Below are positions 33,691 to 42,438 of a DNA stretch of 64,000 bases, in pieces (the stretch's first letter is position 1; each line of letters starts with the position of its first letter). This stretch comes from Aliirhizobium wenxiniae (GTDB lineage: Bacteria; Pseudomonadota; Alphaproteobacteria; Rhizobiales; Rhizobiaceae), in the NCBI RefSeq assembly GCF_014201355.1, contig NZ_JACHEG010000010.1:124001-188000 (forward strand), written 5' to 3'. A program made the translations under genes and the position numbers. The notes under the pieces were generated by a model that was given only the letters and a program-made list of their open reading frames with translations, was not told the origin of the DNA and did no database searches.

Positions 33691-34902
33691 TTACCCGGCT
33701 TTAAGGTACGTCTGATTATTCGCCTTTAAGGCAGCCATCACCATAGGCCCAATTGAAAACTCGGCTCGCTCTGCGCGTCTTGTCAGGTCGCGAAGGTAGG
33801 CTCCCGCTGAATTGATCATGTTGGCGCGCTCGAGAATACATCCCATCACCACCGCGGCATTTTCAGGCCCAATAACCTCGCAGGCATCCTGGTAAGCAGA
33901 GGCACTTACACCGAGCATCGATCTGATCACCACCGCGGCTGACATGAGTTCGCGCCAACTGCTAACCGTGCCGCCCGGTGCATAGTCCGATACTTGCGGG
34001 CAGGCCTTTAGCACGAGGGAAAGCGGGAACGACTTCAGCGGCTCCCTCGACGTTTCAGATACCCTCAGCTTTGCGCCCTGCTCCTTTTCAGAGCTAGGTT
34101 CAAATTCAATAATGGAGTCTGTTTCTGAATTCTGTATGTGGCGCTCAAATTGAGCATCATTGGTGCTATGATTTACAGAATTATCTCTGCTTTCGAGACA
34201 GTTAAGGATTTCATCTTTCAGCATTTCCATCTCATCGAGGATATCAGTCAATTCTGCAGTCGTAGGCGTTCTGGGCAGTCGTCCGACAAGGTTGATATAG
34301 GTATCTTCGATGAGTTTCCAATCGCCGTCAGCTCCTTCTTCCATCGCCGCCGTGATGAGTTTACGAGTGTCGCGCCGGCAAATTGTCAGCTTTTCTTTCG
34401 CTCTGCGGTGGGCGGCGCGTGCTGCGATGACATCCTGGGCAAGCATAGCAAGTTCTTCAGAGCGGAGGAGGAGAGGGGACAGATCGAAGCCAAAGGCTTG
34501 ATCAACATCTCCCGCCGCACTCTTTCTGGAAAAGCGCTTACCGTTGGCGCTATCGCGACGGACGATAAGCCCCGCTTCAACAAGGGCAGCCAAGTGGCGT
34601 CTCAATGTCGATCCCGGCATCGAGTGCGCGCGCAGCGACAATTGCATGTTCGATGGGAAAACAATCAACTGCGCATCTCCGCGCAATTCATTTTCAGGGT
34701 AAAAGCTCAGTAGGGCATCGAGAACAGCGAGGCTGTTCGATTGGATTCCCAGCGCTTCCATTGCTGCGGATGCGTCTCTAAAAACTTTCCACTTGTCTGC
34801 GATTTTGCCGGACTCGATTAGCTTGGCCGCTTGCTGCCGCCTCACAAGAGCGAGCGTCATCGGTCGCCGCCCAAAAGGCGTCGTCACACTTTCCGTTTGC
34901 AT
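33691..34902 (-). CDS. repC: RepC replication initiator
   Basis: Initiator of repABC plasmids, binding an origin inside its own gene. The 403-residue protein has the family's start (TTPFGRRPMTLALVRRQ), the winged-helix region GSTLRRHLAALVEAGLIVRRDSANGKRF and the C-terminal region with GGTVSSWRELMSAAVVIRSMLGVSASAY. It is separated from repB by 152 bp containing the antisense RNA. Length and order are normal for the family. Confidence 0.96.
   Translation of the reverse strand: MQTESVTTPFGRRPMTLALVRRQQAAKLIESGKIADKWKVFRDASAAMEALGIQSNSLAVLDALLSFYPENELRGDAQLIVFPSNMQLSLRAHSMPGSTLRRHLAALVEAGLIVRRDSANGKRFSRKSAAGDVDQAFGFDLSPLLLRSEELAMLAQDVIAARAAHRRAKEKLTICRRDTRKLITAAMEEGADGDWKLIEDTYINLVGRLPRTPTTAELTDILDEMEMLKDEILNCLESRDNSVNHSTNDAQFERHIQNSETDSIIEFEPSSEKEQGAKLRVSETSREPLKSFPLSLVLKACPQVSDYAPGGTVSSWRELMSAAVVIRSMLGVSASAYQDACEVIGPENAAVVMGCILERANMINSAGAYLRDLTRRAERAEFSIGPMVMAALKANNQTYLKAG
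34084..34260. other. oriV: Candidate AT-rich replication origin inside repC
   Basis: This part of repC is clearly richer in A and T than its surroundings (for example TTCAAATTCAATAATGG and TGATTTACAGAATTATC). repABC origins are known to lie in an AT-rich stretch within repC. Inferred from composition only. Confidence 0.45.
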
Positions 34903-34960
34903 CGTCTTTCACCTTTGAGCAGGCAAAAGAAATTCGTTCGCCAAAATGGCGCCTAGACTC

Positions 34961-35049
34961 TTGACGATGATTCTCGGAAATGCGATTCTATCTTTGCTTA
35001 AGAGATAGGGGCTTCCGAGGCGGCGACGTTTTGGGGCCTCTTTTCTTTT
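34961..35049 (+). ncRNA. incA: Antisense RNA (ctRNA, incompatibility factor) between repB and repC, with promoter and terminator
   Basis: On the strand opposite to repABC, TTGACG (34961-34966) and GATTCT (34984-34989) with 17 bp spacing form a promoter. A hairpin GAGGC (35017-35021)/GCCTC (35036-35040) followed by TTTTCTTTT ends a transcript of about 50 nt starting near 34996. Location and size match the ctRNA that limits RepC synthesis in repABC plasmids and sets copy number and incompatibility. Confidence 0.85.
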
Positions 35050-35054
35050 GCGGT

Positions 35055-36017
35055 TTACGCTTCCTTCTTAAGTTGACTGTTTGCGCGACGCTCTTCGAAG
35101 AGCGCAACTGCGTCGTTTAACAAGAATGCAGCGAAATCAGCTGCTTCCGTTCGATCGATCGTTATTTCAAGTTTGGTTTTGCTCTGCTTTACGTGAGCAA
35201 GGCGCTCCCCAGACTGTGCAGATAGCACCTCTGGCAGTCGCACGGTGCGACGCGGTTTCAGCGTGGCAACAATAGCTTTAAAACGATCTTGCGACGGCAT
35301 TCGCTGCATGTCCTCGCCGCGAACGATCTCAATGGCATCCTGGCCGGAGGACTTCTGAACGAGTTCCGCCAACTCCTGCCAACTACGTCGACCTACGCCC
35401 GGAGCCGGTCCAATGGCGTCAATCAAATCCACGGGAATTTGGTCGATAAGGGCAAACATGCGAGAAATCTCCGCCTTGTCCAGTGACATGGCAGAGATGA
35501 TGACTTCGCGCGGGAAACGTTTCTTGAGGTGGTGCGCAAAACGAGACTTCTCTATGTACGAAAGGTCCTCTCGCTCATTGTTTTCCTGACCCTGAGCAAT
35601 GACGAGCTCTTCGTCGGTGAGGCTCCGCACGATTGCTTTGACGTGCTGGCCAAGCTCTTGAATCGCACGCAAGCGGCGGTGACCAAAAGCAACTTGATAA
35701 CGGCCTGCTTCTCTCGGGTGAGGGCGCACTAGGATCGGCACTTGCTGACCCTGGTCTCGGATTGATGCGAGGAGTCCTGCGATGTCGCCCGGCATGCGGT
35801 CGCGCACAAAGGATGGTTCCACCACAGCCGGGTCGAGCTCTATGACCGCCTGACCTTCAGACAGGCGCCGCTCGATCTCATCGGCACGTGCTTGACGAGC
35901 CTTCTCCTCTCGCATTGAGTTGGCAACTTGGCCCACCAACTTGTTATCTGAGACTGCTGCTTTGGTCGGCATGTCGGCGTCGACCTGGATAAGGTTTAAA
36001 AGGTTTTTTCTGCTCAT
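35055..36017 (-). CDS. repB: RepB, ParB-family partition protein
   Basis: Centromere-binding partition protein of 320 residues. Beginning MSRKNLLNLIQVDADMPTK, it has the ParB N-terminal domain (GQQVPILVRPHP, YQVAFGHRRLRAIQELG, IAQGQENNERED) and a helix-turn-helix (ISAMSLDKAEISRMFALIDQIP), with a helical C-terminus for dimerisation. It overlaps repA by 4 bp. The two parS-like sites right after repC are its likely targets. Confidence 0.96.
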   Translation of the reverse strand: MSRKNLLNLIQVDADMPTKAAVSDNKLVGQVANSMREEKARQARADEIERRLSEGQAVIELDPAVVEPSFVRDRMPGDIAGLLASIRDQGQQVPILVRPHPREAGRYQVAFGHRRLRAIQELGQHVKAIVRSLTDEELVIAQGQENNEREDLSYIEKSRFAHHLKKRFPREVIISAMSLDKAEISRMFALIDQIPVDLIDAIGPAPGVGRRSWQELAELVQKSSGQDAIEIVRGEDMQRMPSQDRFKAIVATLKPRRTVRLPEVLSAQSGERLAHVKQSKTKLEITIDRTEAADFAAFLLNDAVALFEERRANSQLKKEA

Positions 36018-37228
36018 GTCGGTCTACCCCAAGCTTTCTTGATGAGTGTCTCGATCTCGTCATTCACGCTATTCATGGCCTCCAGGGCCCGGTCGTAGGT
36101 GCTGCGGGTGAATTGGCCACGCTCGACTTCATAGAGTGTTTGATTGGTTAAGCCCGCGTCGGACACTGCTGTCGATTTCAACATCGGGAAATTCAACACG
36201 TGTGCCCCAAAAATTGACCGAAGATATCCCACCATCTGGTTCTGAGGCCCGTCCGACGGCTCAAACCTTGTGACAAGGTACCGTAGCCAGGCGAAATCGA
36301 CATTCCCGCCGGCTGCGGCGACTTCGCGCAGCAGGTCCGCGACCATCGCCAAGAATTGGTTCATCGACATAACATCCAGCATCTGAGGATGTACCGTGAC
36401 GAGAACTGATGTTGCTGCGGTGAGGGCAGACAGGGTCAGGTAACCGAGTTGTGGGGGACAATCGATAACTACGACGTCATAGTCCGCGCTAACTTCATCG
36501 ATCGTATCGCTGACGCGCTGGAAGAACATGACGTCACCGGTTTTACGGGTCATGAGCGCACGCGGAGTATCGTGCTCGAATTCCATGAGTTCAAGGTTGC
36601 CGGGGACAAGGTCCAGGCCAGGGATGTTGGTCTTGCGGACAAGCTCCGTGAGCGGCCGACGTTGCTCGTCGTATCGGATCGCGCCGTACATTGTCTCGTT
36701 GTCTTTAACATCAAGTTCCGGCTGATGGCCGTAGAGTGCTGATAGACTCGCCTGCGGATCGAGGTCCACCGCCAAAACTCTATAGCCGCGCAGCGCGAGA
36801 TATTGCGCAAGGTGCGCAGATGTCGTCGTCTTGCCGGAGCCGCCTTTGAAATTCATGACGGAGATAACCTGAAGCTCCTCACCATCCCTTCGATGAGGCA
36901 GGTACCGACGATCCGCTCGTCCTACTTTATCGAGATGCCGCCGAATCTTATCGATATCCTCGACTGAGTATGATCGGCGCCCTCCCGGGGTCGTGCTAAC
37001 TTCAAGTCCATCGATATCGTTGGATACCTGACGGAGATAGACTTCCTTCACGCCGACAAGCTTTGCGGCTTCCGATGGCTGAAAATGCCTTATCCCCTTC
37101 TGGGCAGTCGGAGGAAACGTGCTAACGTGGTGCGCCTGAAGTTGGATAGCAAGGGCCGAAGAATGCCTGTCGATAAGGCTCACCAACGTGTCGCGTGGTT
37201 GTGTCGTAGCTTCAGCCTTCGTTTTCAT
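36014..37228 (-). CDS. repA: RepA, ParA-family partition ATPase
   Basis: Partition ATPase and operon autorepressor of 404 residues. An N-terminal MerR/HTH-like segment (RHFQPSEAAKLVGVKEVYLRQV) precedes the deviant Walker A in MNFKGGSGKTTTSAHLAQYL, Walker A' in LAVDLDPQASLSALYG and the DCPPQLGYLTLSAL motif. First gene of the operon; the promoter should lie at 37,229-37,330, where no obvious operator was found by eye. Confidence 0.97.
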   Translation of the reverse strand: MKTKAEATTQPRDTLVSLIDRHSSALAIQLQAHHVSTFPPTAQKGIRHFQPSEAAKLVGVKEVYLRQVSNDIDGLEVSTTPGGRRSYSVEDIDKIRRHLDKVGRADRRYLPHRRDGEELQVISVMNFKGGSGKTTTSAHLAQYLALRGYRVLAVDLDPQASLSALYGHQPELDVKDNETMYGAIRYDEQRRPLTELVRKTNIPGLDLVPGNLELMEFEHDTPRALMTRKTGDVMFFQRVSDTIDEVSADYDVVVIDCPPQLGYLTLSALTAATSVLVTVHPQMLDVMSMNQFLAMVADLLREVAAAGGNVDFAWLRYLVTRFEPSDGPQNQMVGYLRSIFGAHVLNFPMLKSTAVSDAGLTNQTLYEVERGQFTRSTYDRALEAMNSVNDEIETLIKKAWGRPT

Positions 37229-37754
37229 ATTTAGCCCAAAAATCGGTAACAGCGCTTTGTTGCGGTGAAATCCACTATCGTCCGCTGTTGCAATAAGACG
37301 CGATTCTACGTGCTCGGCAAGCTATTTAGGGTTAACAAGATCTTAAATTCGGCGGCACACCATCTTATGCAACGCAAAATTCCCCAGAAAACCAACGTGT
37401 TTCAGCTCATTTCGTGCTTCAATGGTCGTTAACGGGCCCTCAAAAAAAGAGTCGATAAGTCGGCTAAGCGTCTCCTAATCCCCGTCCGCTGGCGAATCAG
37501 AGTAACGAATTTGACTGTCACGCCGCTTAACGGCAGGCGATCTCGAGGAGGGGATGAAAACGACGGCAGGATCTTCACGGGAAGTCGAAGCCTCCCGATG
37601 GACTAGGAGTCTAAGTCGCGACCATTCCCGATGAGTGTTGACCCGAAACCTCGTTTTGACGGCGGCACGACCAATGGGCCGAGGTCGGAAGTGCCTGCCT
37701 CGCGACGTCAGGTTATGAGAATGATGCGTATCGGTCAGGAAGATATGAAATTGG

Positions 37755-37831
37755 CCCGTACGATATCGCACAGAGCGAAGGCGACTGTCCATCATCAAGA
37801 AAGAACAGTCGCCAGTTCGAAAGCGTACGGG
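37755..37831. repeat. Nested inverted repeat upstream of repA
   Basis: Outer arms CCCGTACG (37755-37762) and CGTACGGG (37824-37831); inner arms GGCGACTGT (37780-37788) and ACAGTCGCC (37805-37813). All perfect. No gene accounts for it. Confidence 0.75.
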
Positions 37832-37873
37832 GGTAATGAATTCCGTACTCGTCTTTAGAGCGATCCCACAGAT

Positions 37874-38048
37874 GTGGAGGTGAACGAGCTACTCCTAAGA
37901 AGCTTAAACCTCCACCTGGGGGAGGTAGCGCTTAAGCGACAGACGCAACTGCAAGAGACCGTGTGGAGGAGAGTGGTGGAGGTTACTGCTACTGCCCTAC
38001 AAAAAACAGAAGTAACCTCCACTCGAAGTGCCCGACGTGCGGCGGCGT
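37874..38048. repeat. Cluster of hairpins built from GTGGAGGT/ACCTCCAC
   Basis: GTGGAGGT (37874-37881) pairs with ACCTCCAC (37908-37915), and GTGGAGGTTACT (37976-37987) pairs with AGTAACCTCCAC (38011-38022). A further GTGCCCG/CGGGCAC stem follows. The arms contain GGAGG and CCTCC, so a transcript could carry anti-ribosome-site loops. Could be a small RNA or a mobile-element end; neither is shown. Confidence 0.6.
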
Positions 38049-38369
38049 GGCGGGCACAATGAATATATGCTTATGCCCTGAAGAGTAGCGCAATCGTTAT
38101 CAAGATAGGTCGCTGGGGTGGGGGTGTGGAAAACTGAAACGGCAGCGATCCGTTCACTCGATAGCCTCGGATCGCTGCCTTTCCTCGTGCCAAATCAGGC
38201 AGGCCACATAACTCCAACACGGCTGGAACAACAATAGCCAAGAGTAGCAAAAGGCGGTCTGCGACCAAGCACCCCAATGCAACTGCAAAGCTAAAATCTC
38301 GCTGTCGTGTGCTGGATGACTTGAGATCGGTAAACGATTCCGGTCCGGCTGCAGGCTGCAGCAACGGCG

Positions 38370-38520
38370 GGCCTCGACACCGCTCAGCTTTTTACGCATC
38401 AGAAACGTCTCCGATACTCGACGCCGGCCCTGCATGCCTCTAATACCGGGGCGAGATGTGGATGATGGCAGCTTTCGTAGAAGGCGCGTATCTCGACCAG
38501 CATGTGCTTCGGCATGGCGA
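38370..38520 (-). pseudogene. Relic: 5' tip of integrase plus 3' end of MBL hydrolase gene
   Basis: On the minus strand, sequence matching the last 40 codons of the MBL gene at 51768-52670 (MPKHMLVEIRAFYESCHHPHL) runs into GATGCG and the first 11 codons of the integrase (MRKKLSGVEAR), as in the intact pair, then homology stops near 38369. Confidence 0.8.
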
Positions 38521-38524
38521 CGAA

Positions 38525-38780
38525 AACTGCCAACCATTGCAGCGTCCCTGGCTGACGTTGGCGATCGATGTCGCCAGCCCCATGGTGGCCGGCTTTAACC
38601 TGAGCCTTGACGCCCGTCGTCGACTTCCGTGGCTTTGGCAATGCGACACATAGTTTGCTGAAGGCCTCGTGGCTCGCTGAGCGAAACGTGGTCGGCGATT
38701 GGCCGTCCATGGTTTGCGCGCCGCCATTCATCTCGTCAATGCTCGGGAGTTTCGGGGAAAAGCGCTGGCGTGGGTCTCGC
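38525..38780 (+). pseudogene. Relic: internal fragment of a tniA-type transposase
   Basis: About 250 bp matching the tniA gene around 55,220-55,470 (from the segment encoding QPLQRPWLTLAIDVAS through VVGDWPxxGL to AREFRGKAL), with several frame changes. It is joined directly to the MBL/integrase relic at one end. Confidence 0.8.
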
Positions 38781-38794
38781 GATTTCCGACGCTT

Positions 38795-39000
38795 TTGTGC
38801 AAAAGAAATGCGTGAGAAGAAGTTCAATTGCAAGCGTGGTTTATGGCCTTAGTGCTGCCTCCCCAAGCTCGAAATGCAAATACGAATAAGTATCGGGGCT
38901 ATTGGCTGCGTGAAACTCGCTCTGATGGCCATCTTCGGCGGAAGTGTGAAAATAGGGAGCTCGGATGAGGGGAGGGGCTAAGAAGCGCTTTCGGAGCAAA
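38795..39000 (+). pseudogene. Relic: sequence matching the region upstream of the tni resolvase
   Basis: AAATGCGTGAGAA through GAGGGGAGGGGCTAAGAAGCG matches, with divergence, the stretch at about 59,212-59,400 beyond the resolvase start. It confirms that an older copy of the same Tni element was here. Confidence 0.65.
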
Positions 39001-39503
39001 AATATTCCCGACAGACTTAATAGTATTTCTTCGCCTCCGAGAGAGGTGAGGCGGGGGTGCATTTGCCGGCAAGCCGGTCGATATATTCGTCGGATCTTCC
39101 CTTCATTGCGCTAGGTGCCTTTTAGCGGGGGAGGGTGGTCGAAACCAGAACGTTTTCTTACCGATATACGCCGGTTGCTTTCGCGATCACGGATGATGTA
39201 CACGAATCCGGCAAAGTCGCCGATAACGGCCACGGTCAACGGCTCACCGCGAAAGGTCCTTGGAATACGCTTGTCCTCTGAAACGCATATTTATCGGCTC
39301 GTACTAGTCCCTGAGCGTGTGTGTACGCTAATGTACGTTCGGGGGATATTCACTGTATAACCTGCGCATGTTCTGCGTTTTCGTAAGATTTTGGACTATC
39401 GCGATCCGATAACTTAGTCGTGATACTTGGCGCGACACTCGATTCTCTGGTGGAACATCTGGTTAATATTTCCGTTAACTAAAGTATGTTTGGAGGAGAA
39501 ACA

Positions 39504-39695
39504 ATGTCGTCCCACATTGACACAGCAAGCATCGATCAAAAGGCGCTGAAAGAGGTCATCAAAGTTGCTGATTTCGTGAACCGATATCGGCTGACTAGCG
39601 ATGAGCAACTTAGGCTGACCGAACTCTTTGGCACGTTCGCGACCAAGCAGGAGCTACTGATGAATGCTCGTCGTGGTCCAGTGTGTCGTTACTGA
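39504..39695 (+). CDS. Small protein of unknown function
   Basis: A 63-residue protein, MSSHIDTASIDQKALKEVIK, mostly helical, with no signal or membrane segment. The start is set by TTGGAGGAG seven bases upstream. It stands alone between relics and a decayed gene, and its end overlaps that gene on the other strand. Small genes of this type are common on rhizobial accessory replicons. Function unknown. Confidence 0.65.
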   Translation: MSSHIDTASIDQKALKEVIKVADFVNRYRLTSDEQLRLTELFGTFATKQELLMNARRGPVCRY

Positions 39696-39924
39696 ACAAG
39701 GTGATATCTAGCGGCTTCATCATCACCTTCAATTTGCGAGGACCGCGAAAACCAGCAAGCCACAAATTGACAACATCGCGTGCCAGTTCGTCCAAGTGCG
39801 GATCAGGCGCGACAATGCCGCGATCCAAACGAATGTCTTAGAGCACGGCTTTGAGTGTTGTGAGATCGGCTGGGTCCAGCGCTTCGAATGCCGTGAAATA
39901 CATGCTTTGCCCCAATTCCTCCAT
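39610..39924 (-). pseudogene. Small conserved protein gene interrupted by an in-frame stop
   Basis: Read from ATG 39924, the frame gives MEELGQSMYFTAFEALDPAD and reaches TAA at 39840-39838 after 28 codons. The same frame continues for 75 codons (DIRLDRGIVAPDPHLDELARDV, then LWLAGFRGPRKLKVM), which reads like one small rhizobial helical protein. A single nonsense change would explain it. Confidence 0.55.
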
Positions 39925-40058
39925 AGCGTAACAAAGACAGAGGGGGAGCGAAAAGATGCGAGAAGTTGCAATAGCTTATATGCGATCGACTTTATCCAAG
40001 TTGACTCGGTCGCGTATTGAGAACAAAACAGGAACATAATCCTATTGTGGAGGCCGTT

Positions 40059-40262
40059 ATGTCCGCTGTTCAACGCATCGAAAAAGTCGATATCGATAAG
40101 GCGCTAAAGGTTTTGGACGCGTTCGGTGGAAACGCGCTGGCGGCTCTTCGGTCAGTCATCGCCGACGCGGAATTCCTATACGACCAGCTTGAAACAGCCA
40201 GCTTTTACCTTAGCGGCTGGATCGCGCGTGGCTGGAAGCCGTCGTTCGAGCGTGATGGTTGA
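40059..40262 (+). CDS. Small protein of unknown function, first of a coupled pair
   Basis: A 67-residue protein, MSAVQRIEKVDIDKALKVLD, ending WKPSFERDG. GTGGAGG precedes the ATG at 40059. Its TGA overlaps the ATG of the next gene (ATGA-type junction at 40260-40264), so the pair is translationally coupled. Helical and soluble, no known family. Confidence 0.65.
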   Translation: MSAVQRIEKVDIDKALKVLDAFGGNALAALRSVIADAEFLYDQLETASFYLSGWIARGWKPSFERDG

Positions 40263-40453
40263 TGCAATCGATCGACGCCCTGTTGGAGCAGTTGCGGGTG
40301 CTCGACACGCCGATCAGCAGGTTCGACATTGGCATGCCACTGCTCGGGGCAGGGCACAGCCAAGACCAAATCTTGAATGCGTTGTTCTACCTCGAAGCCA
40401 AAAAGCAGATCGAATTACCGCCGGGAAATCGGCTCAGGCTATTTAGTTGTTAG
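40262..40453 (+). CDS. Small protein of unknown function, second of a coupled pair
   Basis: A 63-residue protein, MQSIDALLEQLRVLDTPISR, with a segment (HSQDQILNALFYLEAKKQIELPPGNRLRL) that reads like a small winged-helix. It overlaps the preceding gene by one base. It could be a DNA-binding partner, but no family was recognised. Confidence 0.65.
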   Translation: MQSIDALLEQLRVLDTPISRFDIGMPLLGAGHSQDQILNALFYLEAKKQIELPPGNRLRLFSC

Positions 40454-40545
40454 TCACTCATATTTCTTGACAAGGCGCAATCTGCGCCCAAATATTCAGC
40501 ATCTGCCTAAAATTAAGAGCAAAGCGGCAGGTCAAGGAGTGTGTC

Positions 40546-40800
40546 ATGGCGATCGATATTCTTGCGAGCGCACCATTTCGTGCGCCTGTACTTGTGCGTA
40601 TTGGACACGGGTCATCCGAAGCGGTTGAGAGTGCATCCGATGCTATTCATTACCTTCAGCATAGGTGGCCTCATGAACGTGGCGATCACTATCGCCGCGC
40701 GGTGAAGGTCTGCAAAGAAGCGGCGCAAGGGTCCGTGCCAACCGAAGTCGCGAGAGAAGCATTCATCTCAGCTGCGATAGAGGCGTATGTGCTCGCATAG
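40546..40800 (+). CDS. DUF982 family protein
   Basis: An 84-residue protein of the DUF982 family, which is largely confined to Rhizobiales. Matching features are the N-terminal PVLVRIGHGSSEAVESASDAIHYLQHRWP and the C-terminal VAREAFISAAIEAYVLA. The start follows AAGGAGTG. Function is unknown. A second member is encoded at 46316-46576. Confidence 0.88.
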   Translation: MAIDILASAPFRAPVLVRIGHGSSEAVESASDAIHYLQHRWPHERGDHYRRAVKVCKEAAQGSVPTEVAREAFISAAIEAYVLA

Positions 40801-40813
40801 TTTCCGGGGAGTG

Positions 40814-41061
40814 CTCTCTGCCGCGCGGATTTGAGAGAGGTGCGCGGCAGAGAGACACCGAGCAGTCATTGGGTAGAATGACCGTCTCTAAGGCGAACTG
40901 AGATTTTCATTCAGAGTTCCGAGCGCCAAGCTGAATACTTGGCTGATACCCCTGTCGCCGATGTAGAGGTCAGCGACAGGGAGCACCACAGCCCAACCAC
41001 GGCAATGGAGCGGGCTATCTCAAAAAGGTAAACCCCTGTCGGAGGGGGACAACGACAGGGG
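40814..41061. repeat. Three strong hairpins after the DUF982 gene
   Basis: Perfect stems: CTCTCTGCCGCGC (40814-40826)/GCGCGGCAGAGAG (40842-40854); CCCTGTCGC (40950-40958)/GCGACAGGG (40973-40981); CCCCTGTCG (41033-41041)/CGACAGGGG (41053-41061). The second and third share the same stem sequence. The first may terminate the DUF982 transcript; the pair could belong to a structured small RNA. No T-runs are present. Confidence 0.65.
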
Positions 41062-41123
41062 CTTATGGGGTTATCGGAAGGTTGCAATCAAATCCGATGC
41101 GGACATAACAGCACGTGCTTGAT

Positions 41124-41336
41124 TTAGTTCCGCTTGCTCCCGCCATAAAGGCTCTTCTTCGTGATACCGGCTGCCGTCAGCCGGTATTTCGAGACGGCAG
41201 AGAATTCGCCATCCGCTTCGACCAGGCCTTCGTTCTTCGCTTGGATCGCAGTCTTCAAACCGACGCCATCAGGCAAGTTTTTGAACGCGCGTGGTCCGAG
41301 AGACATGATGAGGATGCGTAATCGACTGTATGCCAT
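41124..41336 (-). CDS. Possible small winged-helix-like protein
   Basis: A 70-codon frame. The stretch GLKTAIQAKNEGLVEADGEFSAVSKYRLTAAGITKKSL looks like the recognition helix and wing of a small helix-turn-helix protein. An internal start at MSLGPRAFKN is possible. There is no good ribosome site, so the gene is uncertain. Confidence 0.45.
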   Translation of the reverse strand: MAYSRLRILIMSLGPRAFKNLPDGVGLKTAIQAKNEGLVEADGEFSAVSKYRLTAAGITKKSLYGGSKRN

Positions 41337-41821
41337 GCTAAATCGCTATGTCTTTTGTGTTCCGATTACCGCAACCCCCACCGGGTTTAGCCGGTGAGGG
41401 GAGCAGTACAGAGGACAGCCGACGTCCATGCGAAAGGCGTCAGCTGTTTTGAGGAACCACGACTTTTTGCGATTTGTTCCGGGAAAAATTGACAAAAAGA
41501 AAATTCCGCTACGGTTACGGGTCAGAAGAGCGCTACGGGGTCTAGTTTGAGCGCTCGGCGAGGGGAAACCAAAGCGATAGCCGAAGAACGAAGCTTTCGT
41601 TGATCGGGTCCCAATCTTCCGGTTTATCGTCAGCTTTCTCCACAAATGTCGTCGGCGACATGGGCAATCAGCTCTTGGCGGGATACAAAATTACGCTGGC
41701 ACTACGATGAAAATGACGATCATTGTCACTGCTCTTGCCGCGCCAGCATTGCTGCTCTGACTTCCGAAGATTGCGAACCACCATTTGGGTCCTTGGTTTC
41801 CCTGAGCCAGTGTTCCTCCTA

Positions 41822-41974
41822 TCAAGTCAGGCCATAGACGACAAAGCCGATGAACAGGGCCGCAACGAAGATGGCACCTGCTGCAATTAGTCCGACACTT
41901 CCACCACCAAACTTCGGTTTTCCGGGCCGCCGTGACGCTTCGACCCTGTTACGTAGAAATTTCTTATCGTCCAA
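41822..41974 (-). CDS. Small single-pass membrane protein
   Basis: A 50-residue protein read from TTG 41974, chosen because AGGAGG lies 6 bases upstream. The basic N-terminus (DDKKFLRNRVEASRRPGKPK) is followed by one hydrophobic helix (VGLIAAGAIFVAALFIGFVVYGL) that ends the protein. Function unknown. A hydrophilic small gene lies directly upstream on the same strand, overlapping nothing. Confidence 0.6.
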   Translation of the reverse strand: MDDKKFLRNRVEASRRPGKPKFGGGSVGLIAAGAIFVAALFIGFVVYGLT

Positions 41975-41994
41975 AGGACCCTCCTGATGCTTCG

Positions 41995-42213
41995 CTATTT
42001 GGTTGTCGCTTGGCGTGTCGCGCAATGACGGCCTTCCTCACGCTCTTGCGGTGGAGTTTTGTCCACGTCGACAAACTCGCGGTACCGGCTGGCACCTGCG
42101 GCTCCGCCTGCCTCGTTGCCCGCGCCCTGCCGATCGATACCTCGCGCCTCAAATTCAGTCCGAGAGCTTGTCTGTGCACTTGGATTTGGGCGGGATAGGT
42201 CCTTTTCTGACAT
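41995..42213 (-). CDS. Small hydrophilic protein of unknown function
   Basis: A 72-residue protein, MSEKDLSRPNPSAQTSSRTE, very polar and probably disordered, with REFVDVDKTPPQEREEG near the end. AAGGAG precedes the ATG at 42213 by about 8 bases. It probably shares a transcript with the small membrane protein gene 20 bp downstream. Confidence 0.55.
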   Translation of the reverse strand: MSEKDLSRPNPSAQTSSRTEFEARGIDRQGAGNEAGGAAGASRYREFVDVDKTPPQEREEGRHCATRQATTK

Positions 42214-42438
42214 CAATGTTCTCCTTTGCGATGCGAAACGAACAAAGGTCGGGTTGGATAGTTCCCCTCAGCAGCTTGAACTCGGCGGGTTGGCTAAGAG
42301 CCGCCGTTTTGCCCCGTCGCGCTGAGAGCATTCCTACATCTGCGCAGCTTAGAAGCTTAGGGAACTGGAAAGAGGAACGGCGGTTTCCTTGTAACCCGCT
42401 CGGCAGATGATAACCGTACCCCCTGGACAGGATTGAAG

